The translations under genes were made by a program, and so were the position numbers. Shown piece after piece: positions 16,703-25,852 of a stretch of DNA of 64,000 bases (the first letter of the stretch is position 1; the number at the start of each line of letters is the position of its first letter). The stretch lies in contig NZ_CM001558.1 of NCBI RefSeq assembly GCF_000281895.1, forward strand, positions 3,352,556 to 3,416,555, given 5' to 3'. The DNA comes from Pseudomonas fluorescens Q2-87 (GTDB taxonomy: Bacteria > Pseudomonadota > Gammaproteobacteria > Pseudomonadales > Pseudomonadaceae). Under the pieces are notes generated by a model. The model ran no database searches and was not told the DNA's origin. It saw only the letters and a list, made by a program, of their open reading frames with translations.

Positions 16703-17362
16703 ATGAACATCATCCCCACCCAGGACATTGCCGGCCACTGCCTGCATGCCTTTACCCAGCTCATTCCCGCCAGCCGGGCGGCCTTCTACTGTGTCGACCG
16801 GCATCTGCACGCCCATGACTTCAGCCTGCAGGACATGAGCGCCGAAATGCACCGCGACTATCTGGACAATTTCTGCCAGTTCGACCCACTGCAACCGCGC
16901 AACTACGCCACCAGTGACTTGGTCGTGGTGCCGCTGGGCCTGGCAATGACCCGCCAACCGGCGCGGGACAACCAACGTTATCGCGGCTTCTTGCAGCGCT
17001 ACGGGGTGGTGGATGTGGTGGAGATCTTCGCCCATCGGGACGGCCAGCCCCAGGCCGCGATTTCCCTGTTGCGCACCGCCGAGCAAGGCGCCTTCACCAG
17101 CCAGCAGCTGAACCAACTCTCGGCATTGCAAGCTTTGTTGCAACTGTCCGTTGCCCATTTGCCTGCCCTTGAGGATCCATTGAGCGAGCTGACGCCCAAG
17201 GAGCGCCAGATTGCCTGGCTGCTGCGCCAGGGCCTGAGCAACAAGCACTTGGCACGAGAGCTGGATGTGGGCTTGCCGACCATCAAGACCCACCTGATCA
17301 ACCTGTTTCGCAAGGTCGGCGTGCGCAGCCGTACCGAACTGGTCAGCGCCCTGTTTCTCTAG
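16703..17362 (+). CDS. LuxR-family regulator
   Basis: 219 residues from ATG 16703 (an in-frame TTG lies at 16685). The C-terminal GerE-type HTH is clear (LTPKERQIAWLLRQGLSNKHLARELDVG, KTHLINLFRKVGVRSRTEL). The N-terminal ~150 residues lack the features of acyl-homoserine-lactone domains that I can recognise and may sense another ligand. It lies between the cupin and the MoaF-like gene on the same strand, so it probably controls the adjacent genes. Confidence 0.8.
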   Translation: MNIIPTQDIAGHCLHAFTQLIPASRAAFYCVDRHLHAHDFSLQDMSAEMHRDYLDNFCQFDPLQPRNYATSDLVVVPLGLAMTRQPARDNQRYRGFLQRYGVVDVVEIFAHRDGQPQAAISLLRTAEQGAFTSQQLNQLSALQALLQLSVAHLPALEDPLSELTPKERQIAWLLRQGLSNKHLARELDVGLPTIKTHLINLFRKVGVRSRTELVSALFL

Positions 17363-17444
17363 GGTTCAACCATTCGGTTGATAGGCCAACGTCGCGCAGA
17401 ACCGCATGATCCGGGTGGCTATTCCATCCAACCGGAGCCTTGCT

Positions 17445-18269
17445 ATGACTTCTACACCTACAGATTGGATCACCGTCGGCGCCCTGGCCGATGGCTTTGC
17501 CCCCGAAGCCTTCATCCTGCCCAACCTGGCTGACCTCAACGGCAAGACCTTCACATTGCATTTCGCCAATGGCTGGCAGATCGAGCACCGATTCGAGCAA
17601 GACACGCTGTCCTGGAACGCGGCTGACGGCCATTCCAGCGGCACGGCGGCCTATAGGGCCACCTCGGTGCGGCCGGGCTTGTACCTGTTGGACTTCATCA
17701 AGCGCCAAGGCGCCCAAGCATCTTCGGTCAGCCTTGTGCTGGATACTGCGAACGCGGCGTTCACCGCTGTGATCGGTCGCATGCCCGAGCCGCAGCAGAC
17801 GCGCGAAGGGCTCTACGGACGCGCCTTGGCCGGGCAGCCATTGACCTCGGTCAGCGTCGAGTTCCTTCATGGCAGCCTCGATCGTGCGTGGCAGTCCGGT
17901 CTGTGTCCACATGCACCGTCTACCGAGCTGGTGGGGCTGCGCAACCTGTATCGATACAGCCCGAGCGAAGTCTACGAACACATTTACCTCAACGAACGAT
18001 TCTATTCCTGGCAATGCCTCAAAGGCGTCGAGCAAGGCCTGTGCGACACCGATCGGTGCGACACCTACAAAATCGCCGATCAGTTGTTCCTGTTCGTCTG
18101 GCGCGAAAAGATCATCCCGACCCTGGGCCTGGTGCTGATCGACCTGCAACAGCATCGCAGCGATGGCAAGATCTTCGGCTACGCCGGGGCGTCCTTCGAC
18201 GAGTTCTCCAACTTCCCGGTCAGTTCCTACTGCCAGGTACTCAACCGGACGGAATATCCCGATGTCTGA
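17445..18269 (+). CDS. MoaF-like protein of monoamine metabolism
   Basis: 274 residues with two related halves (LNGKTFTLHFANGWQIEHRF; IIPTLGLVLIDLQQHRSDGK) and a typical MoaF block NLYRYSPSEVYEHIYLNERF. MoaF is known from the Klebsiella monoamine regulon (moaEF), where MoaE is a short-chain dehydrogenase; here two SDR genes follow. Despite automatic labels, these proteins are not shown to act in molybdenum cofactor synthesis. ATG 17445 has an ACCGGAG site. The end overlaps the next gene by 8 nt. Confidence 0.75.
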   Translation: MTSTPTDWITVGALADGFAPEAFILPNLADLNGKTFTLHFANGWQIEHRFEQDTLSWNAADGHSSGTAAYRATSVRPGLYLLDFIKRQGAQASSVSLVLDTANAAFTAVIGRMPEPQQTREGLYGRALAGQPLTSVSVEFLHGSLDRAWQSGLCPHAPSTELVGLRNLYRYSPSEVYEHIYLNERFYSWQCLKGVEQGLCDTDRCDTYKIADQLFLFVWREKIIPTLGLVLIDLQQHRSDGKIFGYAGASFDEFSNFPVSSYCQVLNRTEYPDV

Positions 18270-19062
18270 ATTACGCACCGTCGTGATCACGGGCGCAGGC
18301 ACCGGCATCGGCGCCGCCTGCGCCCGGCTGCATGCCGCCGAAGGCGCCAATCTGGTGCTGATCGGCCGTCGCCGCGAGCCCTTGGAACAACTGGCGCAGG
18401 AAATCGGCGGCCTGGTGCTGGTGGGCGATGCAGCCTGCGCGGCGACCTGGGCCGGCTTCGTCGCGCAGATCCATGAGCGTTTTGGCCGAATCGACGTGCT
18501 GCTGGCCTGCGCCGGCGGCATGGGTTCGGGCAGCGCCACCGAGACCAGCCCGCAAGCCTGGGAAGCAGCCCTGCGGAGCAATCTCGACAGCGCTTTCTAT
18601 AGCGCCCGGGCGTGCCTGCCGCTGCTGCGGGAAAGCGCTGGCAACGTCGTGTTGATCGCCTCCATTGCTTCATTGGCGGCAGGACCCCAAGTGTGCGGCT
18701 ACACCACGGCCAAGCACGCACTGCTGGGCCTCACTCGCTCACTGGCGCGGGACTACGGCCCGGAAGGCGTGCGGGTCAACGCCGTCTGCCCAGGCTGGGT
18801 ACGCACGCCGATGGCCGATGAGGAAATGCAGGTATTGATGGCATTTCATGGCGAGACATTGCAACAGGCCTACGACCGGGTTTGCGCCGACGTTCCGCTG
18901 CGCAGGCCGGCCAGCGCCGAGGAGATTGCCAGCGTGTGTCGCTTTCTCGCTTCGAAGGAAGCGGCGATCATCACTGGGGCAACGCTGGTGGCCGATGGCG
19001 GCTCCAGCATCGTAGACGTGCCAACACTGGCGTTCAGCCGGATGGAGCAAGCCCATGCCTGA
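18262..19062 (+). CDS. Short-chain dehydrogenase/reductase (SDR 1)
   Basis: 266 residues. NAD(P)-binding TGAGTGIG near the N-terminus, LLACAGG in place of the NNAG motif, and catalytic Ser/Tyr-x-x-x-Lys (IASIASL, YTTAK). It overlaps the MoaF-like gene by 8 nt and the next SDR by 8 nt, showing a translationally coupled trio. It could play the MoaE role of the Klebsiella monoamine regulon; the substrate is unknown. Confidence 0.85.
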   Translation: MSELRTVVITGAGTGIGAACARLHAAEGANLVLIGRRREPLEQLAQEIGGLVLVGDAACAATWAGFVAQIHERFGRIDVLLACAGGMGSGSATETSPQAWEAALRSNLDSAFYSARACLPLLRESAGNVVLIASIASLAAGPQVCGYTTAKHALLGLTRSLARDYGPEGVRVNAVCPGWVRTPMADEEMQVLMAFHGETLQQAYDRVCADVPLRRPASAEEIASVCRFLASKEAAIITGATLVADGGSSIVDVPTLAFSRMEQAHA

Positions 19063-19822
19063 CGACCTGGATTTCAGCGGGAAAACCGTACTCGTGACCG
19101 GTGGAGCCCAAGGCATTGGCCGGGCCATTGTCGAGGCGTTCGCCCAGCGCGGGGCACGCGTGGTCATCGCCGACCTCGGCGTGGCGCAAGCCGAGGCGCT
19201 GGCCAGCGAATTGACCCACGGCGGCGGTCAGGTGGAGGCCGTGGGCGTCGATCTTGCCGACGCCGCCGAGATCGGCGCAATGATGGCGGGGCTGGAGCAA
19301 CGCCTGGGGAGGCTGGATGTCCTGGTGCACAACGCCGGGTATTTTCCCCTGACCCCTTTTGCGCAAATCACCCCGGCGGTGCTGGAGCGAACGCTGGCGG
19401 TAAACCTGTCGGCGCTGTTCTGGCTGACCCAGGCGGCGCTGCCGATGTTCCGCCGCCAGGGCCAGGGATGCGTGCTGGTAACCTCCTCGGTCACCGGTCC
19501 ACGGGTCGCGTATCCAGGGCTCAGCCATTACGCGGCATCGAAGGCCGGGGTCAATGGTTTCATCCGCAACGCGGCGCTGGAACTGGCGGCTGAGAATGTC
19601 CGCGTCAACGGCGTCGAGCCCGGCATGATCGCCACACCGGCCATGGCGAATCTCGGCGATGATGAAGTCAATCGGGACATCGCCCGGCGGGTACCGCTGG
19701 GCCGATTGGGCAAGCCGACCGACATCGCCGGCGCCATGCTGTTCCTGGCATCAGGACTGGCGTCATATGTGACCGGACAGACCCTGGTGGTCGATGGCGG
19801 CTCGACCTTGCCAGAGGTTTGA
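19055..19822 (+). CDS. Short-chain dehydrogenase/reductase (SDR 2)
   Basis: 255 residues of classical SDR type: TGGAQGIG cofactor motif, VHNAGYFP, SSVTGP and catalytic YAASK, with the C-terminal TGQTLVVDGGS typical of the family. Last gene of the moaF-SDR-SDR group; a REP pair follows immediately. Cofactor and substrate cannot be read from sequence. Confidence 0.85.
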   Translation: MPDDLDFSGKTVLVTGGAQGIGRAIVEAFAQRGARVVIADLGVAQAEALASELTHGGGQVEAVGVDLADAAEIGAMMAGLEQRLGRLDVLVHNAGYFPLTPFAQITPAVLERTLAVNLSALFWLTQAALPMFRRQGQGCVLVTSSVTGPRVAYPGLSHYAASKAGVNGFIRNAALELAAENVRVNGVEPGMIATPAMANLGDDEVNRDIARRVPLGRLGKPTDIAGAMLFLASGLASYVTGQTLVVDGGSTLPEV

Positions 19823-19835
19823 GCCTGGGGGAGCC

Positions 19836-19928
19836 ATCGCGAGCAAGCTCGCTCCCACAGTATTTCTCAGGTGTTCACTGATCAGGTGTACACCCAGATT
19901 CTGTGGAAGCGAGCTTGCTCGCGATAAC
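19836..19928. repeat. REP pair of the GCGAGCAAGCTCGCTCCCACAG type
   Basis: Two opposed REP sequences (ATCGCGAGCAAGCTCGCTCC at 19836 on; its complement ending GCTTGCTCGCGAT at 19925) flank about 40 nt of unrelated sequence, between convergent SDR2 and feaR. Confidence 0.8.
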
Positions 19929-19955
19929 GGTAGACCGGCCTGCACCGACCTGGAC

Positions 19956-20918
19956 TCAAACCACTCCCTGCCCCTGCTGTAAACGACTGGAACGAAACTC
20001 CTTCGGCGATTGCTCGAACTGTTTCTTGAACGAACGGCTGAAGTGCGCCGAATCCGTGAAGCCCCACTTATAGGCAATCGAAGTAATCGACTCGTCCCGC
20101 AGGAACGGGTTGGTCAGGTCATCGGCGCTGCGCTTGAGTCGGGCTCGCTGGATGTAGCGGCAGACACTGTCGTCCTGCTCTTCGAACAGCCGATACAGAT
20201 GGCGTACCGAGATGTTCAGGCGATGGGCCAGGCCGACCGGACTGAGGCCGGGCTGGGTCAGCGATTCGTCGATGACCTTCTGCACGTAGCTGCGCAGATG
20301 GCTGCCCTGCAACGTGGCGCCCTCGTCGCGTGAATCGCTGCGGTGCTCCAAAGCCGAGCCCAGCAGTGAAACAAAAGCACTCTGCAAGGCTTCGCCCTCG
20401 CCAGCGGCGCCCTCGCCATCCGGTGTGTCCTTGCACAATTGATCCATCAACACATGCAGCATCCGCCCGCAGGCCTTGCTTGAAGAAACCTTGCCGAAGG
20501 TCTTGGTTTCGCCGCCCAGATGCCTGGACACGTCCTGGCGAGACAAGGACAGCACGACGTGCTCGATCAGGCCGAAAGGACTGATCTCGAGCGCGCCCAC
20601 CGAATCCATCAATAACAGCTCGCCGGGCGCCAGCTGGATGCTCTGGCCGTTCTGGGTAATGCGCGAATAGCCACTGCGCTGGCTGACCAGAAAACAATCC
20701 TGGTCATCGTCATGATCGGCGTTAGGCGAATGGCGTTTGATACAACCCGCGTTGGTACGCAGATTGGCAAGAGAAAGACCGCCACGGAAAAAATTCGACA
20801 CCTCGCCAATGAACAACGAGCGATTGAAGGCCAGCTCCGTATCGAAATGGCCGCACGTGGCGCGCAAATCCCGGTTCCAGGTTTCCAACCCGTCTTGCCC
20901 AACCTGATGCATGCTCAT
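19956..20918 (-). CDS. feaR: FeaR-type AraC-family regulator of aromatic amine catabolism
   Basis: 320 residues. An AraC_binding_2-type N-terminal domain (FFRGGLSLANLRTNAG; QLAPGELLLMDSVGALEIS) precedes a C-terminal HTH pair (LAHRLNISVRHLYRLFEEQ; ITSIAYKWGFTDSAHFSRSF). Domain order and motifs match E. coli FeaR, the activator of tyramine oxidase and phenylacetaldehyde dehydrogenase genes. Context agrees: a permease, channel and aldehyde dehydrogenase follow. A GTTAA-N4-TTATC palindrome lies 41-54 nt upstream. ATG 20918 has GCGGAG upstream. Confidence 0.75.
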   Translation of the reverse strand: MSMHQVGQDGLETWNRDLRATCGHFDTELAFNRSLFIGEVSNFFRGGLSLANLRTNAGCIKRHSPNADHDDDQDCFLVSQRSGYSRITQNGQSIQLAPGELLLMDSVGALEISPFGLIEHVVLSLSRQDVSRHLGGETKTFGKVSSSKACGRMLHVLMDQLCKDTPDGEGAAGEGEALQSAFVSLLGSALEHRSDSRDEGATLQGSHLRSYVQKVIDESLTQPGLSPVGLAHRLNISVRHLYRLFEEQDDSVCRYIQRARLKRSADDLTNPFLRDESITSIAYKWGFTDSAHFSRSFKKQFEQSPKEFRSSRLQQGQGVV

Positions 20919-20955
20919 GGCATTCTCCGCAGTGGCTTATTGTTTTTGTACGGCA

Positions 20956-20972
20956 ATAGTTAACATGTTATC
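20956..20972. promoter_or_regulatory. HpaR-type operator-like site upstream of feaR
   Basis: ATAGTTAACATGTTA (20956-20970) differs at one base from ATAGTTAACATCTTA (4164-4178) in the hpaG promoter. The palindrome GTTAACATGTTATC (20959-20972) matches GTTAA-N4-TTAAC except at one position. Confidence 0.5.
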
Positions 20973-21041
20973 TATATGCACGCAACAAGTACCTGATCGC
21001 CAGAGCAGTAGCAGGATTGATGCCAGGACAAAACAATGCAA

Positions 21042-21662
21042 TCAGAGAGTTTGCAACACCCGTTGCAAACCGCTCAAGACCGCCAGCAAGCCCATGCGCT
21101 GCTCGCGGCTCAACGCAATATAGCGTCGGAAGGCGGGCATGCGATTCACCACTTCGCTACCGCCCATGTGCTCCAGCCGTACACACCACTGGCGCCCTTG
21201 CAGCTCGATATCCAAGCGCTTGAAATCCAGCGGCATGAGCGCTTCGTACAGCGCCAGGTCCTGCTCCACCGCCGCCTGCAACAGCGCCGGCAATTCACTG
21301 CCGCCGCCGCGCTGCCGGCAGCGGATGCCGCGCCGCCGAACGGCTCCGCCGTGGTGCAGTTGCAGGCGTGCGGTGCCCTCTCTGGAAGCAGGCACGCGCA
21401 TCACGAACTCGGTCAGCACCAAGTGCATCAGCAGCTGCGACTCGGTGCGTTCGGCGACCTCCAATTGCAGATCACCATCGTCGACAATGACCGTCGCCGT
21501 TGCCGGGCCCGTCAGCTCGAACCCCGCCAGCCCGAGGTTGCGCCGCAACAGTTCCAGGGTCACCCCGGGCCGATAACCGACCGGAGCGCGCTGGGCACTG
21601 AACAGCTCAGACAGTTTTTGCAGCACGGTCGACAAACACATCGGCAGGTTGCCCAGGTTCAT
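21042..21662 (-). CDS. DUF3156 family protein
   Basis: 206 residues from ATG 21662 (MNLGNLPMCLSTVLQKLSEL); the next methionine at 21641 is possible. It overlaps the end of the permease gene by 56 nt (35 nt if 21641 is used), so the pair is probably coupled. The body contains LQLEVAERTESQLLMHLVLTE and QWCVRLEHMGGSEVVNRMPAF, consistent with the uncharacterised DUF3156 family often found beside APC permeases in Pseudomonas. No catalytic motif or signal peptide is visible. Confidence 0.7.
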   Translation of the reverse strand: MNLGNLPMCLSTVLQKLSELFSAQRAPVGYRPGVTLELLRRNLGLAGFELTGPATATVIVDDGDLQLEVAERTESQLLMHLVLTEFVMRVPASREGTARLQLHHGGAVRRRGIRCRQRGGGSELPALLQAAVEQDLALYEALMPLDFKRLDIELQGRQWCVRLEHMGGSEVVNRMPAFRRYIALSREQRMGLLAVLSGLQRVLQTL

Positions 21663-23106
21663 GGGAAAACTCCTTGGCCAGTACGTCTTCGACCGACGCC
21701 GGCTTGAATGGATTGACCTTCTGCACCACCAGGGTCCAGAACAAGGCGTACGTCGCCGTGACACCGAGCATCACTGCGAAGGGTACGTAGATGTCCGCCG
21801 GGTTCATGCCCGGCGGAGTGATGAACCACATGCCCAACACAATGCCGACACTGGACAAGATCTGCGGCAACGGAAAAAACGGCGAGCGATAGGCCCGTGG
21901 CAGATCAGGACGGCGAATCCGCAGGCTGACCACCGACACCGTCACCAGCAGGTAGGCGAAACTCCAGGCGCACACGGCCGCCAGCACCAAATGCATGATG
22001 TTGTCGGTATTGCCTCCCAGCCAGAGTGCATGCAGGCAAGGAATCAGCATCGCCACCAGGATGCACAACAGCGGCGTCTTGAAGCGCGGGTGCAAATAGG
22101 TGAAGACTTTCGGCAAAGCGCCGTCCACCGCCATGCCGTAGAGAATCCGTGGCACGCCGGCCATCAGCGTGTTGATGGTCGCCGCCCCGGCGAACAGGAA
22201 GCCGATCCCCAGCCACATCGGGCCAACATCACCCATGACCTGCTCGGCGAACCGCGGAATCGCCATGGGCGTGTCCAGCAAATGCACGCCGCTGGCAGCG
22301 TCCAGCAGGACGTTTTCCACCTGGCGCTTCATCGCCGCGCCATAGATGAACATGCACGCAGCGACACTGAACAAGCCCAGCATCATCGCCCGGGGCATGG
22401 TCTTGGCGGAGTGGCGCAGGTCCGGCGCCAGCGGTGTGACAAACTCGCAGCCGACAAACATGAACATCGCCATGCCCACCAGCGACAACACAGTGACCAG
22501 GTCGGTGCCCACTACAGACACGCCGAACCAACCTTGCAACTCTACCGCCGGGGCAGCGATCAGGCCCAACACGCCGAACACCATCAGGGTCGTCCACATG
22601 CCGAACGTCAGGACAATCTCGGCCCGCCCGAAGGCGCTCACACCGAAAGCATTGAGCACACCGAACACCACGACGAACCCCACGCCGAGCAACCAGGAGC
22701 CACCCGCCGATTCAGCCAGGGTGTTGAGGTGCTCGAAGTTCACCAGGGCCATGACTCCCGCCAGAATGGTCTCGGCGGTACCGGCGAACACATGGACGAT
22801 CAGGTAGGCCGACAACGTGCCGGTAATCGCGAAGAAGCGGCCCATGCCACAGTTGATGTAGTCATAGACGGAACCGGTGGTGGGCAGGATCGACGCGGCC
22901 TCGGCGAATGTTGTCGCCTGGGCCAGCATCATCACTACGGCGATCAGCATGGCCACCGCAAAGGCGCTGCCGCCGATACCGAAGCCCATGGTGGCGGTGA
23001 GAATCACCGGGCTGGCCATGATCAGGCCAATGGTGCTGGCCAACGCAGTGGGGAAGCCCACCGTACCCCGGTTCAAGTGCTCGGTGAGCCTGTCATTGAT
23101 CGACAT
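21607..23106 (-). CDS. APC-family amino-acid/amine permease
   Basis: 499 residues with about 12-14 hydrophobic segments and the family N-terminal region (GTVGFPTALASTIGLIMASP; ILPTTGSVYDYINCGMGRFF). ATG 23106 (MSINDRLTEH) is preferred; the open frame extends upstream without support. It lies in the FeaR-type gene set, divergent from the outer-membrane channel gene, so a tyramine or related amine uptake role is likely but inferred. Inner membrane. Confidence 0.82.
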   Translation of the reverse strand: MSINDRLTEHLNRGTVGFPTALASTIGLIMASPVILTATMGFGIGGSAFAVAMLIAVVMMLAQATTFAEAASILPTTGSVYDYINCGMGRFFAITGTLSAYLIVHVFAGTAETILAGVMALVNFEHLNTLAESAGGSWLLGVGFVVVFGVLNAFGVSAFGRAEIVLTFGMWTTLMVFGVLGLIAAPAVELQGWFGVSVVGTDLVTVLSLVGMAMFMFVGCEFVTPLAPDLRHSAKTMPRAMMLGLFSVAACMFIYGAAMKRQVENVLLDAASGVHLLDTPMAIPRFAEQVMGDVGPMWLGIGFLFAGAATINTLMAGVPRILYGMAVDGALPKVFTYLHPRFKTPLLCILVAMLIPCLHALWLGGNTDNIMHLVLAAVCAWSFAYLLVTVSVVSLRIRRPDLPRAYRSPFFPLPQILSSVGIVLGMWFITPPGMNPADIYVPFAVMLGVTATYALFWTLVVQKVNPFKPASVEDVLAKEFSHEPGQPADVFVDRAAKTV

Positions 23107-23268
23107 GGTGCAGATCCTCGAAAGCGGATTTTTAGTATGGATGCCACAGCCGTCCAGGAGCCGGCGATCAAGCCCTCCCCAGCCAGTCCCTGATCGAAAC
23201 GGCGTCGCGTGCAGGATTACTGTGCGCCCCACCCTCCCCGAGCGTCTTGCCCATGTCTGCCGCCGGTT

Positions 23269-23304
23269 TTGTTGCTGCCTGCCAGCCTTGCGCCGCTGGC
23301 GGGC
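23269..23304. promoter_or_regulatory. Conserved 36-bp element, copy 1
   Basis: Begins TTGTTGCTGCCTGCCAGCC and continues TTGCGCCGCTGGCGGGC. It matches the element at 25853-25888 in 29 of 36 positions and ends 94 nt before the start codon of the channel gene. The second copy ends 92 nt before the aldehyde dehydrogenase. Confidence 0.55.
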
Positions 23305-23398
23305 TGGATCAATTCCCTGGCAGGCAGGTGAAAGACTTCCCCGGCCCGCGCTCCCCTTAATGCGCGCTCTTCTGTCCTATCACGCTGGGGAAACCATC

Positions 23399-24727
23399 AT
23401 GGAGCACATACGCCATACACCTTCGCTGCGCACCGCCATCGGCCTGGGCGCCGCCCTGCTGGTCGCCGATTCATCGGCCCAGGCTTATCAGCTCTATATG
23501 GACGATGACACCACCGTCACAGGTAATTTCCTGGCGGTCTACGGGTTATTCAACAGTCGCAAGAACTACGACGGGACCTCGGGTGGCTCAAGCTGGCGGG
23601 AAGGCTTCATCAAGTATGGCCTGAGTATCGACCAGTCACTCGGTAACCTGGGCAGCGTCTACGGGACCGCCAACCTGGTCAGCTCTGGCACTTGGGGCGA
23701 TGGCGATGCGGCGGGTCTGAGCGACGGCTCCGAACGTACCACCCGGTTCGACGAAGCCTTTGCCGGCTGGCGCTCCGGGGAGCTGTTCCCGGTGCTGGGC
23801 AAGGACGGCGTCGATCTATCCTTCGGTCGCCAGGTGATCACCCTCGGCGACGGTTTCATCATCAATGACGACGGCTTGAACCTGGGCAAAGGCGTGGCCG
23901 ATGGCGAATTCAACCGGGGCGGCGCCTATTACCTGGCGGCCCGTCATGCCTTCGACCAGACCGCCGTGCTGCGCCTGGGAGGCAAGGACGGTGTGCACGG
24001 CAGCATGCTGTGGTTCAAGTCCGATAACCGCGCCCAAGCCAACACCGAAATGGCCGCCGGCACCCTGGAATACACGACGGCACCGGGCACACTCGGGCTG
24101 ACCTACATTCACGGCATCGACGTTGATGACCACTACGCCAGCGACCTGCAGAAGCAGCGCGAAGGCATGGACATCTACAGCTTGCGCGGCGCCGGCAACG
24201 CTGGCATCGAAAATGCCCATTTTTCCTTCGAGTATGCCTGGCAAGACAAGGACGCCGGCCCGGAGAAAGCCTGGTATATGGAAGCCGGCTACACCTTCGC
24301 CGATTTGCCCTGGACGCCGGACCTGACCTATCGCTACAGCCGCTACTCGCAGCAATGGGACTCGATGTTCAGCGGACTCAACCGTGGCTATGGCACTTGG
24401 TTCCAGGGTGAAGTGGCCGGCAACTATTCCGGCCCGTTCAACAGCAACACCGCTATCCAGCACGTCGGCCTCAAGCTCAAGCCGGCGGAAACGGTAACCG
24501 TTGGTGCGTTGTTCTTCGACTACAGGACCCTGCAGACCCGCGAGGCGTTGAACCTCGACGCACAGGAGCTGGACCTGTACGTGGAATGGGCGGTGAATGA
24601 ACACCTGATCGTCACGCCGCTGGTGGGCCTGTACAAGCCTGAAAAAGACGCGGACAGCGGTGGCAATCAGGTCGGAGGCAACGGCACCAATGTCTACAGC
24701 CAATTGGTAGTAGCGGTTCCGTTCTGA
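23399..24727 (+). CDS. Outer-membrane beta-barrel channel of the amine-catabolic cluster
   Basis: 442 residues. A signal peptide (LGAALLVADSSAQA, about residues 14-28) is followed by alternating beta-strand sequence rich in aromatic girdle residues (YLAARHAFDQTAVLRLGG; LTYIHGIDVDDHYA) and a terminal Phe (VVAVPF), the standard outer-membrane insertion signal. It resembles alginate-export/porin-like families but not OprD closely. Uptake of the aromatic amine across the outer membrane is inferred from its position opposite the permease. ATG 23399 is used; the frame is open from 22877. Confidence 0.7.
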   Translation: MEHIRHTPSLRTAIGLGAALLVADSSAQAYQLYMDDDTTVTGNFLAVYGLFNSRKNYDGTSGGSSWREGFIKYGLSIDQSLGNLGSVYGTANLVSSGTWGDGDAAGLSDGSERTTRFDEAFAGWRSGELFPVLGKDGVDLSFGRQVITLGDGFIINDDGLNLGKGVADGEFNRGGAYYLAARHAFDQTAVLRLGGKDGVHGSMLWFKSDNRAQANTEMAAGTLEYTTAPGTLGLTYIHGIDVDDHYASDLQKQREGMDIYSLRGAGNAGIENAHFSFEYAWQDKDAGPEKAWYMEAGYTFADLPWTPDLTYRYSRYSQQWDSMFSGLNRGYGTWFQGEVAGNYSGPFNSNTAIQHVGLKLKPAETVTVGALFFDYRTLQTREALNLDAQELDLYVEWAVNEHLIVTPLVGLYKPEKDADSGGNQVGGNGTNVYSQLVVAVPF

Positions 24728-24800
24728 CCGAACGTCTTTGGCAGGCTGCGATCTTTTAATGGAAAGCTCGTAGCCTCAAGGGGTGGCGCGATCACCCGGT

Positions 24801-25769
24801 TTACTTGTGCTGGTGCAGCATGGTCTGTATCTGATGCGTCGCCTGGCGGGTGCTTTCCGCCAACTTGCGCACTTCATCGGCCACCACCGAAAAACCGCGC
24901 CCGACCTCTCCCGCCCTGGCCGCCTCGATCGCTGCGTTTAGCGCCAACAGGTTGGTCTGGTCGGCAATACCCTTGATCACGCCTACCACTGTGGCGATCT
25001 GGGCGTAGGTCACCTGGTTCTGTTCCAGCATGCGCTGATGGGTGGATAGGGCCGAGCGTTCATCGCTGATATCACGCACCGCGCCAATGACACGGACCAG
25101 CCGTCCTTGTGGGTCCCGCACGGCGCGTCCACGCTCGCGGCACCAGATGTAATCCCGGCTCTTATGGCGCATGCGGTACTCGAATACGTACTCGCCGCTG
25201 CCCTGGAGACCGAGGATTTCCCGGTCGAAAATCGCCATGATCTTCGGCAGGTCGTCCGGGTGGGTGATGCCGACTTGCGCATCCCAGCCGTCCGGCAATT
25301 CGTCAGGCCCGTAGCCCAGCAGCGAGCGAAACTGACTGGAAAAACGCATGCAACTGGCCGGATGCTGGAGATCGCCGTTGACCACATTGATGTCCCAGCA
25401 GCCTTCGGTCAGGGTCGATTGCAGCAACTCCCAGACTTGCGCTTCCTGGCGTTGTTGCTGCAATTGCCGGGTATGCTCATCCAGACGAACCTCAAGAATC
25501 CCCTCGCGCTCCCGGGCTTGCTCCAGTTGCTGGCGGGTCCTGTGCAACTCGCTTTCAATCTGCTGCCAGCGCAGGGTCTGATCCTGCACTTGCGTTTGCG
25601 CCTGAAGCAGGTTCGCAGTGATGCTCGCCATCTGTCGAGGGTACTGCTCAAGCACCGTGCGCAGCGGCGGATAGTCGTCGAGCATCGGTGTGTCATCCGT
25701 CTCTCCGGCCAGCGCCCGCTGCACCTGTGCAATCAACGCACGCTTGTGTTTGTTGGTCTGGAGAAACAT
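24801..25769 (-). CDS. Soluble PAS-domain chemoreceptor (methyl-accepting type)
   Basis: 322 residues with no membrane segment. Residues about 50-125 are a coiled coil ([20 protein letters not shown]). Residues about 125-240 are a PAS/PAC sensor ([31 protein letters not shown]). Residues about 255-322 are the chemoreceptor signalling tip ([18 protein letters not shown]). It is a very short receptor of the Pseudomonas cytoplasmic PAS-MCP kind. Divergent from the aldehyde dehydrogenase, it may couple catabolic or redox state to motility. ATG 25769 is preceded by GGAG; the open frame starts 9 codons earlier. Confidence 0.82.
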   Translation of the reverse strand: MFLQTNKHKRALIAQVQRALAGETDDTPMLDDYPPLRTVLEQYPRQMASITANLLQAQTQVQDQTLRWQQIESELHRTRQQLEQAREREGILEVRLDEHTRQLQQQRQEAQVWELLQSTLTEGCWDINVVNGDLQHPASCMRFSSQFRSLLGYGPDELPDGWDAQVGITHPDDLPKIMAIFDREILGLQGSGEYVFEYRMRHKSRDYIWCRERGRAVRDPQGRLVRVIGAVRDISDERSALSTHQRMLEQNQVTYAQIATVVGVIKGIADQTNLLALNAAIEAARAGEVGRGFSVVADEVRKLAESTRQATHQIQTMLHQHK

Positions 25770-25852
25770 CACCCGCCCCTTTGTCCATCGAGTCAAAACA
25801 CTGATCTGACCGCAAACCGGCCATGCTGGCTTGTACCTGCCTGCAACGATCC

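Noticed and set aside
17445..18269. Molybdenum cofactor biosynthesis role for the MoaF-like gene
   Set aside because: The name comes from the monoamine regulon; no other cofactor genes are nearby and the context is amine catabolism.
21649..23193. 514-codon open frame on the plus strand
   Set aside because: Antisense to the APC permease; polar, His/Arg-rich translation is the complement of membrane segments.
23301..23340. Possible sigma-54 promoter (TGGC...) before the channel gene
   Set aside because: The GG/GC elements do not occur at the required -24/-12 spacing here or near 25888, and no sigma-54 activator lies nearby.
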